DNA of 8,111 bases from Streptomyces speibonae (GTDB taxonomy: Bacteria > Actinomycetota > Actinomycetes > Streptomycetales > Streptomycetaceae): the NCBI GenBank assembly GCA_000715605.1, contig KL568573.1, positions 12,291 through 20,401 of the forward strand, read 5' to 3'. The notes beneath the pieces are model-generated. The model was not told where the DNA came from and did no database searches. It was given only the letters and a program-made list of their open reading frames with translations. Shown piece by piece: positions 1-7,698 of this stretch; the first letter of the stretch is position 1, and the number at the start of each line of letters is the position of its first letter. The position numbers and the translations under genes are program-made.

Positions 1-19
1 AGATGTGTATAAGAGACAG
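1..19. other. Sequencing adapter remnant (Tn5/Nextera mosaic end)
   Basis: The first 19 bases read AGATGTGTATAAGAGACAG, an exact match to the Tn5 transposase mosaic end used in tagmentation libraries. It sits flush at the end of the sequence and genomic sequence starts at base 20. If translated, it adds a spurious N-terminus (MYKRQ in the comF frame, MCIRDR in another) to the truncated gene behind it. This is library contamination, not a natural transposon end: there is no transposase and no second end. Confidence 0.97.
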
Positions 20-748
20 GACGAGGTGCGCGCCGCGCTGCTCGCGCACAAGGAGAGAGGCGCCCTGGCCCTGGCCCGGCCGCTCGGCCAGGCCCTGGCG
101 GGAGCGGTGCGCGCGGGGCTGCGGGCGGCCGGCTCCGCGACCGGGCGGGCGGCGCCGGGTGCCGAGCCGCCCGGCGGCCGCGGACCCCGGGACGGTCCGG
201 TGCTGCTCGTTCCCGTGCCGTCCGCGCGGCGGGCCGTGCGGGCCCGCGGGCACGACCCCGCCCGGCGGATCGCGTACGCGGCGGCGGGTGAGCTGAGGCG
301 GTCGGGGGTACCCGCCCGAGTACTTCCCGCCCTGCGGCAACGGAGGGCCGTGGCCGATCAGTCGGGGCTCGGCTCCCGGCAGCGGATGGCCAATCTCGCG
401 GGCGCGCTGACGGCGGCACCTGGCTGCGGCCGGCTGCTGGCCGGTGGCCGGGTCGTCCTGGTCGACGACCTGATGACCACGGGGGCGTCGCTGGCCGAGG
501 CGGCGCGCGCGGTGCGGGAGGAGCGGGGCGCGGGATCGAGTATTTCGGGGCCCGCGTTCGTGTACCTGGGTGAGAGGTGGGAAGGGAGAGGAGAACAGCG
601 GGACGGACCAGCTCAACAGAGGGCGCGTCGGCCGTCCGGCAGGCCGCGGGGGACGGCGGCCGGGGACCGGGCCGACCGCACCGTCGCCGTGATGTGCGCG
701 GCCGTCGTCGCGGCATCACCAGATGCTTTCGAATTACACCGGAACTGA
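20..748 (+). CDS. comF: ComF family phosphoribosyltransferase, 5'-truncated
   Basis: This is the C-terminal 242 codons of a ComF/GntX-type protein with a type I phosphoribosyltransferase fold. Its true start and the usual N-terminal cysteine-rich zinc-binding segment lie off the contig, so the first genomic residue is the Asp encoded at base 20. The decisive motif is the PRPP-binding loop VVLVDDLMTTGAS (about residues 145-157 of the visible part), preceded by the family's VPVPSARRAVRARGHDPAR segment and a QRRAVADQSGLGSRQRMAN segment. A low-complexity Arg/Gly-rich stretch follows the core (about residues 173-218), before a short hydrophobic tail, AAVVAASPDAF. Homologues in naturally competent bacteria take part in DNA uptake; in streptomycetes the substrate is unknown. 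Gene order places it between lpqB (off the window) and hpf. The leucine five codons from the end is a TTA codon. The family call is firm; the biochemical role is not established. Confidence 0.9.
   Translation, partial: DEVRAALLAHKERGALALARPLGQALAGAVRAGLRAAGSATGRAAPGAEPPGGRGPRDGPVLLVPVPSARRAVRARGHDPARRIAYAAAGELRRSGVPARVLPALRQRRAVADQSGLGSRQRMANLAGALTAAPGCGRLLAGGRVVLVDDLMTTGASLAEAARAVREERGAGSSISGPAFVYLGERWEGRGEQRDGPAQQRARRPSGRPRGTAAGDRADRTVAVMCAAVVAASPDAFELHRN
734..736 (+). other. TTA leucine codon in comF (possible bldA dependence)
   Basis: In the comF frame the last codons are GAA TTA CAC CGG AAC TGA, so bases 734-736 are an in-frame TTA. In Streptomyces TTA codons are rare and are read by the developmentally regulated bldA tRNA. 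I found no other in-frame TTA in the window's genes. Because it lies so close to the stop, a stall here would spare most of the protein, so any effect may be on termination or on the overlapping promoter rather than on ComF activity. Confidence 0.85.
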
Positions 749-766
749 TGGAGAACGAGCGTCGTT
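741..766 (+). promoter_or_regulatory. ECF-sigma-like promoter candidate for hpf
   Basis: GGAAC at 741-745 is followed after 18 bases by GTT at 764-766 (CGTT at 763-766 with a 17-base spacer). This resembles the -35/-10 pattern of extracytoplasmic-function sigma factors; the streptomycete SigR consensus is GGAAT-N18-GTT. The -35 element overlaps the comF stop codon at 746-748. Transcription would begin near 773-776 and give hpf a leader of roughly 285 bases. An oxidative or thiol-stress input to a ribosome hibernation gene would make sense, but the sigma assignment is inferred from two short motifs. Confidence 0.4.
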
Positions 767-961
767 GCAGGTAATGAGAGGGGCAATTCCCCTGAATGGA
801 GGTACGGCGCGGTAGAGGGTGACGACATCCGTCCGGGCGAGATATGTTCGGTTGTGAGGGAAAGCCGCAGGCCACACCTCTCGATTCCGATTGCCGTGCC
901 GTGGGTTTTCCGCAATCACCCGCGCCGGCGGACTGGAACTCTCGTCCGTGGGGGAGGAGGT

Positions 962-996
962 GGACGTCACCGAGTCCGAGGCTCCGGACGTCACCG
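962..996 (+). repeat. 11-bp direct repeat GGACGTCACCG, two copies
   Basis: GGACGTCACCG occurs at 962-972 and again at 986-996, exactly 24 bases apart. Each copy contains the palindrome GACGTC. The spacing is near, but not exactly, two helical turns, so a paired operator is possible. It is also a multiple of three, so repetition within a small coding frame is equally possible. Confidence 0.6.
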
Positions 997-1017
997 GGGC
1001 CTGGTGCAAAAGGGAGA

Positions 1018-1039
1018 CACTCCGCACCGACGCGGAGTG
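1018..1039 (+). promoter_or_regulatory. Leader hairpin next to the hpf Shine-Dalgarno
   Basis: CACTCCGC (1018-1025) and GCGGAGTG (1032-1039) form a perfect 8-bp stem with a six-base loop, ending ten bases before the hpf Shine-Dalgarno. The core CGGAGT of the 3' arm (1033-1038) is repeated at 1049-1054 and there contains the Shine-Dalgarno itself. ACTCCG (1019-1024) can therefore pair with either copy, leaving the ribosome site free or blocked. The local stem is longer (8 versus 6 bp), which would favour the open state by default. Confidence 0.45.
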
Positions 1040-1049
1040 ATCCGGGAAC

Positions 1050-1053
1050 GGAG
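1050..1053 (+). promoter_or_regulatory. hpf ribosome binding site
   Basis: GGAG at 1050-1053 lies six bases before the GTG at 1060, a normal spacing. It supports that start over upstream in-frame candidates. Confidence 0.7.
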
Positions 1054-1059
1054 TTCTGC

Positions 1060-1752
1060 GTGGACATCGTCGTCAAGGGCCGCAAGACCGAGGTGCCCGA
1101 GCGGTTCCGGAAGCACGTGGCCGAGAAGCTGAACCTGGAGAAGATCCAGAAGCTCGATGGCAAGGTGATCAGCCTCGACGTCGAGGTGTCCAAGGAGCCC
1201 AACCCCCGACAGGCCGACCGCAGCGACCGGGTGGAGATCACCCTGCGCTCCCGCGGTCCGGTGATCCGGGCGGAGGCGGCGGCGAGCGACCCGTACGCGG
1301 CGCTCGATCTGGCAGCGGAAAAGCTGGACGCCCGGCTGCGCAAGCAGCACGACAAGCGCTTCTCGCGGCGCGGCGCGCGCAGGATCTCGGCCGCCGAGGT
1401 ACCGGCGCACGTACCGGGCGTGGCGACACTCAACGGGACCGGCGCGAGCTCTGCGGAGAAGGAGCCGGAAGCCGTCCCCACCAAGAAGATCGGCTCGCTG
1501 GAAGTACAGGGTGACGGCCCCCTCGTCGTCCGCGAGAAGACCCATGTGGCCGCGCCCATGACCCTCGATCAGGCTTTGTACGAAATGGAGCTGGTCGGGC
1601 ACGACTTCTACCTGTTCATCGACTCCGAGACCAAGGAACCCAGCGTCGTCTACCGGCGCCATGCCTACGACTACGGCGTGATCCACCTCAGCACCGACAC
1701 GATGGTCACCGAGTCCAACTCCCCCGAGGCGGGCGGGACACTCGGCGGCTGA
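1060..1752 (+). CDS. hpf: Long-form ribosome hibernation promoting factor (HPF)
   Basis: This 230-residue protein starts at GTG 1060, where the family's N-terminal MDIVVKGRKTEVPERF appears. Residues 1 to about 107 form the S30AE domain (Sigma-54 modulation / YfiA fold), with the expected DVEVSKEPNP and DRVEITLRSRGPVIRAEA strands and a basic end (KRFSRRGARR) that binds the 30S decoding region. A flexible linker covers roughly 108-160. Residues about 160-215 (VREKTHVAAPMTLDQALYEM, then GHDFYLFIDSET, VVYRRHAYDYGVIHL) are the C-terminal dimerisation domain that joins two 70S ribosomes into 100S particles. Having both domains and this length makes it long-form HPF, not short HPF or YfiA. It acts in the cytoplasm during stationary phase or stress. 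It is probably a single-gene transcript, with a long leader and a hairpin terminator. Confidence 0.96.
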   Translation: MDIVVKGRKTEVPERFRKHVAEKLNLEKIQKLDGKVISLDVEVSKEPNPRQADRSDRVEITLRSRGPVIRAEAAASDPYAALDLAAEKLDARLRKQHDKRFSRRGARRISAAEVPAHVPGVATLNGTGASSAEKEPEAVPTKKIGSLEVQGDGPLVVREKTHVAAPMTLDQALYEMELVGHDFYLFIDSETKEPSVVYRRHAYDYGVIHLSTDTMVTESNSPEAGGTLGG

Positions 1753-1774
1753 TCCGCCGGGCGACAGCACAGCA

Positions 1775-1811
1775 GGTGCCCCTGGTGCGCGTGTGCGCCC
1801 CCAGGGGCACC
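1775..1811 (+). terminator. Hairpin terminator after hpf
   Basis: GGTGCCCCTGG (1775-1785) and CCAGGGGCACC (1801-1811) form an 11-bp perfect stem. Inside it, GCGC (1787-1790) can pair with GCGC (1795-1798) around a GTGT loop. It starts 22 bases after the hpf stop. There is no T-tract, as is usual for streptomycete terminators. Confidence 0.8.
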
Positions 1812-1873
1812 GGTGTGCGCCCACTTCGCGCGCACGGCGGCACCTCGCTGTCGGCCGGGCATGGAATCATGGC

Positions 1874-1902
1874 GGCAACGGCTCAACCGGTGGGCCGTTG
1901 CC
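1874..1902 (+). terminator. Second strong hairpin, terminator or leader element
   Basis: GGCAACGGC (1874-1882) and GCCGTTGCC (1894-1902) pair perfectly. The stem extends inward to 12 bp with one G-U pair, leaving a five-base loop (ACCGG). It is 53 bases before the response regulator ATG. It could be a backup hpf terminator, a 5' UTR structure, or an operator for the regulator's own promoter. A T/G-rich run follows it (1903-1910). The structure is clear; its role is not. Confidence 0.5.
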
Positions 1903-1946
1903 TTGGGTTGGCGATGGCCCGGGACCACAGGCCACAGCCTTCAGGG

Positions 1947-1951
1947 GGAGG
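1947..1951 (+). promoter_or_regulatory. Response regulator ribosome binding site
   Basis: GGAGG, within the purine run GGGGGAGGAA (1944-1953), stands four bases before ATG 1956. It selects this start over the open frame that extends back to 1776 through the hairpins. Confidence 0.8.
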
Positions 1952-1955
1952 AACG

Positions 1956-2702
1956 ATGGCGGACAGCTTCGGACCGATGCAGGACGAGGATGCCGACGAC
2001 GGCGTCGTCGGCATGGGCCCGGACGCGGACACTCCACGCAAGGAGCCGATCAGAGTCCTTGTGGTGGACGATCACGCACTGTTCCGCCGCGGACTGGAGA
2101 TCGTGCTCGCCGCCGAGGAGGACATCCAGGTCGTCGGCGAGGCGGGGGACGGCGCGGAGGCCGTGGAGAAGGCGGCCGACCTGCTGCCGGACATCATTCT
2201 GATGGATGTGCGGATGCCCAAGCGGGGCGGGATCGAGGCCTGCACCTCCATCAAGGAGGTCGCCCCCAGCGCGAAGATCATCATGCTGACGATCAGTGAC
2301 GAGGAAGCCGATCTCTACGACGCCATCAAGGCGGGAGCGACCGGCTATCTCCTCAAGGAGATCTCCACCGACGAGGTGGCGACGGCCATCCGGGCGGTGG
2401 CCGACGGCCAGTCCCAGATCAGCCCCTCCATGGCGTCGAAACTGCTCACCGAGTTCAAGTCGATGATCCAGCGGACCGACGAGCGCCGGCTCGTGCCCGC
2501 GCCCCGGCTGACCGACCGCGAACTCGAAGTCCTCAAACTCGTCGCCACGGGAATGAACAACCGCGACATCGCCAAGGAACTGTTCATCTCCGAGAACACC
2601 GTGAAGAACCACGTGCGCAACATCCTGGAAAAGCTTCAGCTGCACTCCAGGATGGAGGCGGTGGTCTACGCGATGCGGGAGAAGATCCTCGAGATCCGGT
2701 GA
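1956..2702 (+). CDS. NarL/FixJ-family response regulator, apparently orphan
   Basis: This 248-residue protein has an N-terminal acidic tail (residues 1-30), a receiver domain (about 32-150) and a LuxR-type helix-turn-helix (about 184-245). In the receiver, D38/D39 form the acidic pocket (VLVVDDH), D84 is the phosphoacceptor (ILMDVRMP), T112 is the switch Thr (MLTIS) and K134 is the conserved Lys (YLLKE), so the phosphorylation site is intact. The output domain has the LTDRELEVLKLVATG, NRDIAKELFISENTVKNHV and RNILEKL signatures. It is a cytoplasmic DNA-binding transcription factor. There is no histidine kinase on either side, so the partner must be encoded elsewhere. Its position next to hpf matches, from memory, the S. 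coelicolor orphan regulator SCO3008 (OrrA), linked to antibiotic production and development; I am not certain of that identity. It is followed by a convergent gene after 25 bases. Confidence 0.94.
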   Translation: MADSFGPMQDEDADDGVVGMGPDADTPRKEPIRVLVVDDHALFRRGLEIVLAAEEDIQVVGEAGDGAEAVEKAADLLPDIILMDVRMPKRGGIEACTSIKEVAPSAKIIMLTISDEEADLYDAIKAGATGYLLKEISTDEVATAIRAVADGQSQISPSMASKLLTEFKSMIQRTDERRLVPAPRLTDRELEVLKLVATGMNNRDIAKELFISENTVKNHVRNILEKLQLHSRMEAVVYAMREKILEIR

Positions 2703-2706
2703 CGGA

Positions 2707-2720
2707 CGGGGCCGGCCCCG
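2707..2720. terminator. Palindrome between convergent genes
   Basis: CGGGGCCGGCCCCG is a 14-base perfect palindrome filling most of the 25-base gap between two facing stop codons. As RNA it would form a 5-bp GC stem with a CCGG loop on either strand. A bidirectional terminator is the natural reading, but the stem is short and such palindromes also arise by chance at this GC content. Confidence 0.35.
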
Positions 2721-2727
2721 CCCCGGC

Positions 2728-3915
2728 TCAGGCGCCGGCCCGGGCGAGCTCCAGCACGAGGGCCTCGCACAGCTCCGGCGCGTCCACCCGCTCGACCCGG
2801 ACGTTGGCGCAGTCCACCCAGCCCGCCGCCTCCACCAGCGCACGCGCCACCGCCGGGACCGCCTTGGGGCCGTCCAGCGTGACCTGCTTGGCCACCAGCG
2901 TGCGCCCCTCCCGGGCCGGGTCCACCCGGCCGACCAGCCGGCCGCCCGCGAGGACGGGCATCGCGAAATAGCCGTACACCCGCTTCGGCCTCGGCACATA
3001 GGCCTCCAGGCGGTGGGTGAACCCGAAGATCCGCTCCGTGCGCGCCCGCTCCCAGACCAGGGAGTCGAACGGCGACAGCAGCGTCGTACGGTGCCGGCCG
3101 CGCGGCACCGTCGCCAGGGCCTCCGGGTCGGCCCAGGCCGGCTTCGACCAGCCCGCCACCGTGACCGGGACCAGACCCGAATCGGCGATCACCGCGTCGA
3201 CCTGCTCACCCTTGAGGCGGTGGTAGTCGGCGATGTCCGCGCGGGTGCCGACGCCCAGGGACCGCCCGGCCAGCCGGACCAGGCGGCGCAGGCACTCGCG
3301 GTCGTCCAACTCGTCGTGCAGCAGTTCCGCCGGGACCGCCCGCTCGGCGAGGTCGTAGACCCGCTTCCAGCCGCGGCGCTCGACGCACACCACCTCGCCG
3401 TACATCAGCGCGCGCTCCACGGCGACCTTGGTCCCCGACCAGTCCCACCACTCGCTCGTGCGCTTCGCGCCGCCCAGCTCCGTCGCCGTGAGCGGCCCTT
3501 CCGCGCGGAGCTGCTTGATCACCTGGTCGTAGGTGCCGTCGGGCAGCTCGTGGTTCCAGTGCGGCCGGTCACGGAAGGCGCGGCGGCGGAAGGCGAAGTG
3601 CGGCCACTCCTCGATGGGCAGGATGCACGCCGCGTGCGACCAGTACTCGAACGCGCGCGGCGGCCGGGAGCCGTCCTTCCAGTACGCCTCCTCGACGGTC
3701 CGGCGCCCCACCGCGCCCAGCCGCGCGTACGGGATGAGCTCGTGGGAGCGGGCCAGGACGGAGATCGTGTCCAGCTGCACCGCGCCCAGATGGCGCAGAA
3801 CCCCCCGCACGCCGGAGCGGCGGTCCGGAGCACCGAGGAAGCCCTGGGCGCGCAGGGCGATGCGGCGGGCCTCGTCGGCCGAGAGTTCCGTGGCGGGGCG
3901 TGGCAGGGTTGTCAT
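2728..3915 (-). CDS. YcaQ/AlkX-like winged-helix DNA glycosylase candidate
   Basis: This 395-residue protein belongs to the winged-helix DNA-binding family of E. coli YcaQ (AlkX) and Streptomyces AlkZ (HTH_42 type), and its length is close to YcaQ. Near the N-terminus, GAVQLDTISVLARSHELIPY carries Q47-L48-D49. This fits the Q-x-D catalytic motif of the YcaQ subgroup rather than the Q-x-Q of AlkZ. The C-terminal family block is also present: LLSPFDSLVWERARTERIFG (about 279-298), EAYVPRPKRVYGYFAMPVL (304-322) and VGRVDPAREGRTL (328-340). Characterised members remove bulky alkylated bases and unhook interstrand crosslinks, so a role in alkylation repair or self-protection is likely, though substrate specificity cannot be read from sequence. 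Translation starts at ATG 3915 with no clear Shine-Dalgarno, so it may depend on the GNAT gene 49 bases upstream. It is often annotated only as a crosslink repair or winged-helix DNA-binding protein. Confidence 0.88.
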   Translation of the reverse strand: MTTLPRPATELSADEARRIALRAQGFLGAPDRRSGVRGVLRHLGAVQLDTISVLARSHELIPYARLGAVGRRTVEEAYWKDGSRPPRAFEYWSHAACILPIEEWPHFAFRRRAFRDRPHWNHELPDGTYDQVIKQLRAEGPLTATELGGAKRTSEWWDWSGTKVAVERALMYGEVVCVERRGWKRVYDLAERAVPAELLHDELDDRECLRRLVRLAGRSLGVGTRADIADYHRLKGEQVDAVIADSGLVPVTVAGWSKPAWADPEALATVPRGRHRTTLLSPFDSLVWERARTERIFGFTHRLEAYVPRPKRVYGYFAMPVLAGGRLVGRVDPAREGRTLVAKQVTLDGPKAVPAVARALVEAAGWVDCANVRVERVDAPELCEALVLELARAGA

Positions 3916-3964
3916 ACGTCCGCACGATAGGCGCAGGCACTGACAGCGGGGAGGGCCGAGGGCG

Positions 3965-4534
3965 TCAGCCCTTGCCGGGCACGTAGGGCGTCGTGGACAC
4001 GAGCCCCAGGTCGGAGGGGAGCAGGGAGCCCACCCAGCAGTCCCGCAGCACCCCCTTGTTGTTGAGCGAGGCGCGCAGGACGCCCTCGATGGTGAAACCC
4101 GCCCGTTCGGCCACCGCGCGGGAGGCGGCGTTGCCCACCTCCGCGCGCCATTCCACCCGGTCGACCGACAGCCGCGTGAAGGCCCAGCGGGAGACGGCCA
4201 GAGAGGCCTCCGTCATGTAACCGTTGCCCCGGTGCTCCTTCGTCCCCCAGAAGCCGATCTCACCGGTGCCCAGGGAGCGCATGGTGATGCCGAGCATGCC
4301 GGTGAGCTCGCCGGTGGGCAGGAAGACGCCGAAGGTGAACATCGAGCCGTTCGCCCACCCGTCCGGGGCCATCTGCTCGGTGAAGCCCCGGGCGTGCTCG
4401 GGAAGGTAGGGGGAGGGGACCGTGGTCCAGCGCTGGATGTCGGGATCCTGGCAGGCGGCGTACACGGCGTCGGTGTCCTGCGGCCCGACGGGGCGCAGCA
4501 GGAGGCGGTCGGTGGTGAGGGTGACGGGTTCCAT
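3965..4534 (-). CDS. GNAT family N-acetyltransferase, RimJ/RimL-like
   Basis: This 189-residue protein matches the RimJ/RimL branch of the GNAT superfamily. It opens with the characteristic LTTDRLLLRPVGPQDTDAVY. The acetyl-CoA pyrophosphate-binding motif lies at residues 101-106 (HRGNGY) after GEIGFWGTKE, and the family's GNAASRAVAERAGFTIEGVLR (134-154) follows. Such enzymes transfer acetyl groups from acetyl-CoA to protein N-termini, lysines or small amines, including some antibiotics; the acceptor here is unknown. It has no signal peptide or membrane segment, so it is cytoplasmic. It is transcribed divergently from secA. The winged-helix gene follows 49 bases downstream on the same strand, which suggests one transcript. 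The ATG at 4534 was chosen because the family N-terminus begins right there; the Shine-Dalgarno is weak. Confidence 0.92.
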   Translation of the reverse strand: MEPVTLTTDRLLLRPVGPQDTDAVYAACQDPDIQRWTTVPSPYLPEHARGFTEQMAPDGWANGSMFTFGVFLPTGELTGMLGITMRSLGTGEIGFWGTKEHRGNGYMTEASLAVSRWAFTRLSVDRVEWRAEVGNAASRAVAERAGFTIEGVLRASLNNKGVLRDCWVGSLLPSDLGLVSTTPYVPGKG

Positions 4535-4658
4535 CGGCCGATTCTGCTCACGCGTCTGTGGGCGGCGCCATCTATTTGGCCGTGCGTGAGGAGATGATCA
4601 CCCTGCGCGCAATTCACCGGTGCGGCGCGGCACCATCGCGGGCCGCGGGACGTTGTCC

Positions 4659-4745
4659 TTGTGAGGCAACCGTGAAACGGGTAGGAAGCAGCCGACGGTC
4701 ACCGCACGGCAGGGCTCCCGGCGTGGCGGGGTCCTCGCATACGAT
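4659..4745 (+). promoter_or_regulatory. Candidate secA promoter elements
   Basis: Two weak candidates lie in the 279-base divergent region. TTGTGA (4659-4664), 17 bases, TAGGAA (4682-4687) resembles a housekeeping HrdB promoter but lacks the final T of the -10. TACGAT (4740-4745) is a better -10 with no recognisable -35 and would give a leader of about 60 bases. I cannot choose between them. No clear promoter for the divergent acetyltransferase gene was found. Confidence 0.3.
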
Positions 4746-4797
4746 GGCCGTTGCTCCGTCAGTGAAATGGAAACCGACCGTCCCAGGCCCGACCGGC

Positions 4798-4803
4798 AAG
4801 GAG
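4798..4803 (+). promoter_or_regulatory. secA ribosome binding site
   Basis: AAGGAG at 4798-4803 ends ten bases before the GTG at 4814. It supports the GTG over the in-frame ATG seven codons later, which would cut off the conserved N-terminal MSVLSKI. Confidence 0.75.
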
Positions 4804-4813
4804 ACCAACCCCC

Positions 4814-7660
<2,847 letters not shown>

Positions 7661-7698
7661 GCCGAGCCGCTCCGCGGGCGGGGCGGCCGTGGGACGGA

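Larger units (their letters stand above)
948..1040 (+). other. Possible leader ORF upstream of hpf (30 codons)
   Basis: A GTG at 948 opens a 30-codon frame ending in TGA at 1038-1040, with an alternative GTG at 960. It reads VGEEVDVTESEAPDVTGAWC and ends CKRETLRTDAE. Codon third positions are almost all G or C and first positions are rich in G, which is coding-like, and both direct-repeat copies fall in the same phase (DVT twice). Against it, neither GTG has a well-spaced Shine-Dalgarno and the GC bias is weak evidence at this length. The stop lies in the 3' arm of the leader hairpin, 20 bases before the hpf start, which would suit translational coupling. Unrecognised peptide. Confidence 0.25.
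749..1059 (+). other. Long comF-hpf intergenic region / hpf leader
   Basis: This 311-base stretch has no convincing full gene. From left to right it holds the -10 half of the ECF-like promoter, a weak 5-bp inverted repeat (AGGGG at 779-783, CCCCT at 789-793), and a less GC-rich segment to about 915. After that come a GC-rich segment with a purine-rich GGAGGTG (956-962), two copies of GGACGTCACCG (962-972 and 986-996), a hairpin (1018-1039) and the hpf Shine-Dalgarno. The open frame running from 844 into hpf is rejected as an N-terminal extension, because HPF homology begins exactly at 1060. Confidence 0.7.

Noticed and set aside
1..19. Natural Tn5/IS50 transposon end
   Set aside because: The sequence is the engineered mosaic end, lies at the very contig terminus, and has no transposase or resistance gene behind it.
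779..793. Rho-independent terminator for comF (AGGGG / CCCCT stem)
   Set aside because: The stem is only 5 bp and sits just after the predicted hpf transcription start; too weak to call a terminator.
844..1059. N-terminal extension of HPF by 72 residues
   Set aside because: HPF homology and a well-spaced Shine-Dalgarno both fix the start at 1060; the upstream residues are unstructured and run through the leader hairpin.
991..1824. Minus-strand 277-codon frame opposite hpf
   Set aside because: Shadow of hpf codon bias; it also runs through the hpf terminator hairpin and has no recognisable motif.
1776..1955. N-terminal extension of the response regulator by 60 residues
   Set aside because: The frame would begin inside the hpf terminator stem; ATG 1956 has a strong GGAGG at proper spacing.
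1941..2999. Minus-strand 352-codon frame across the response regulator and the glycosylase candidate
   Set aside because: It spans two real genes in the wrong frame and crosses their convergent junction; no family features.
3013..3930. Plus-strand 305-codon frame opposite the glycosylase candidate
   Set aside because: Shadow frame, Arg/Ala/Pro-rich, while the minus-strand frame carries clear conserved family motifs.
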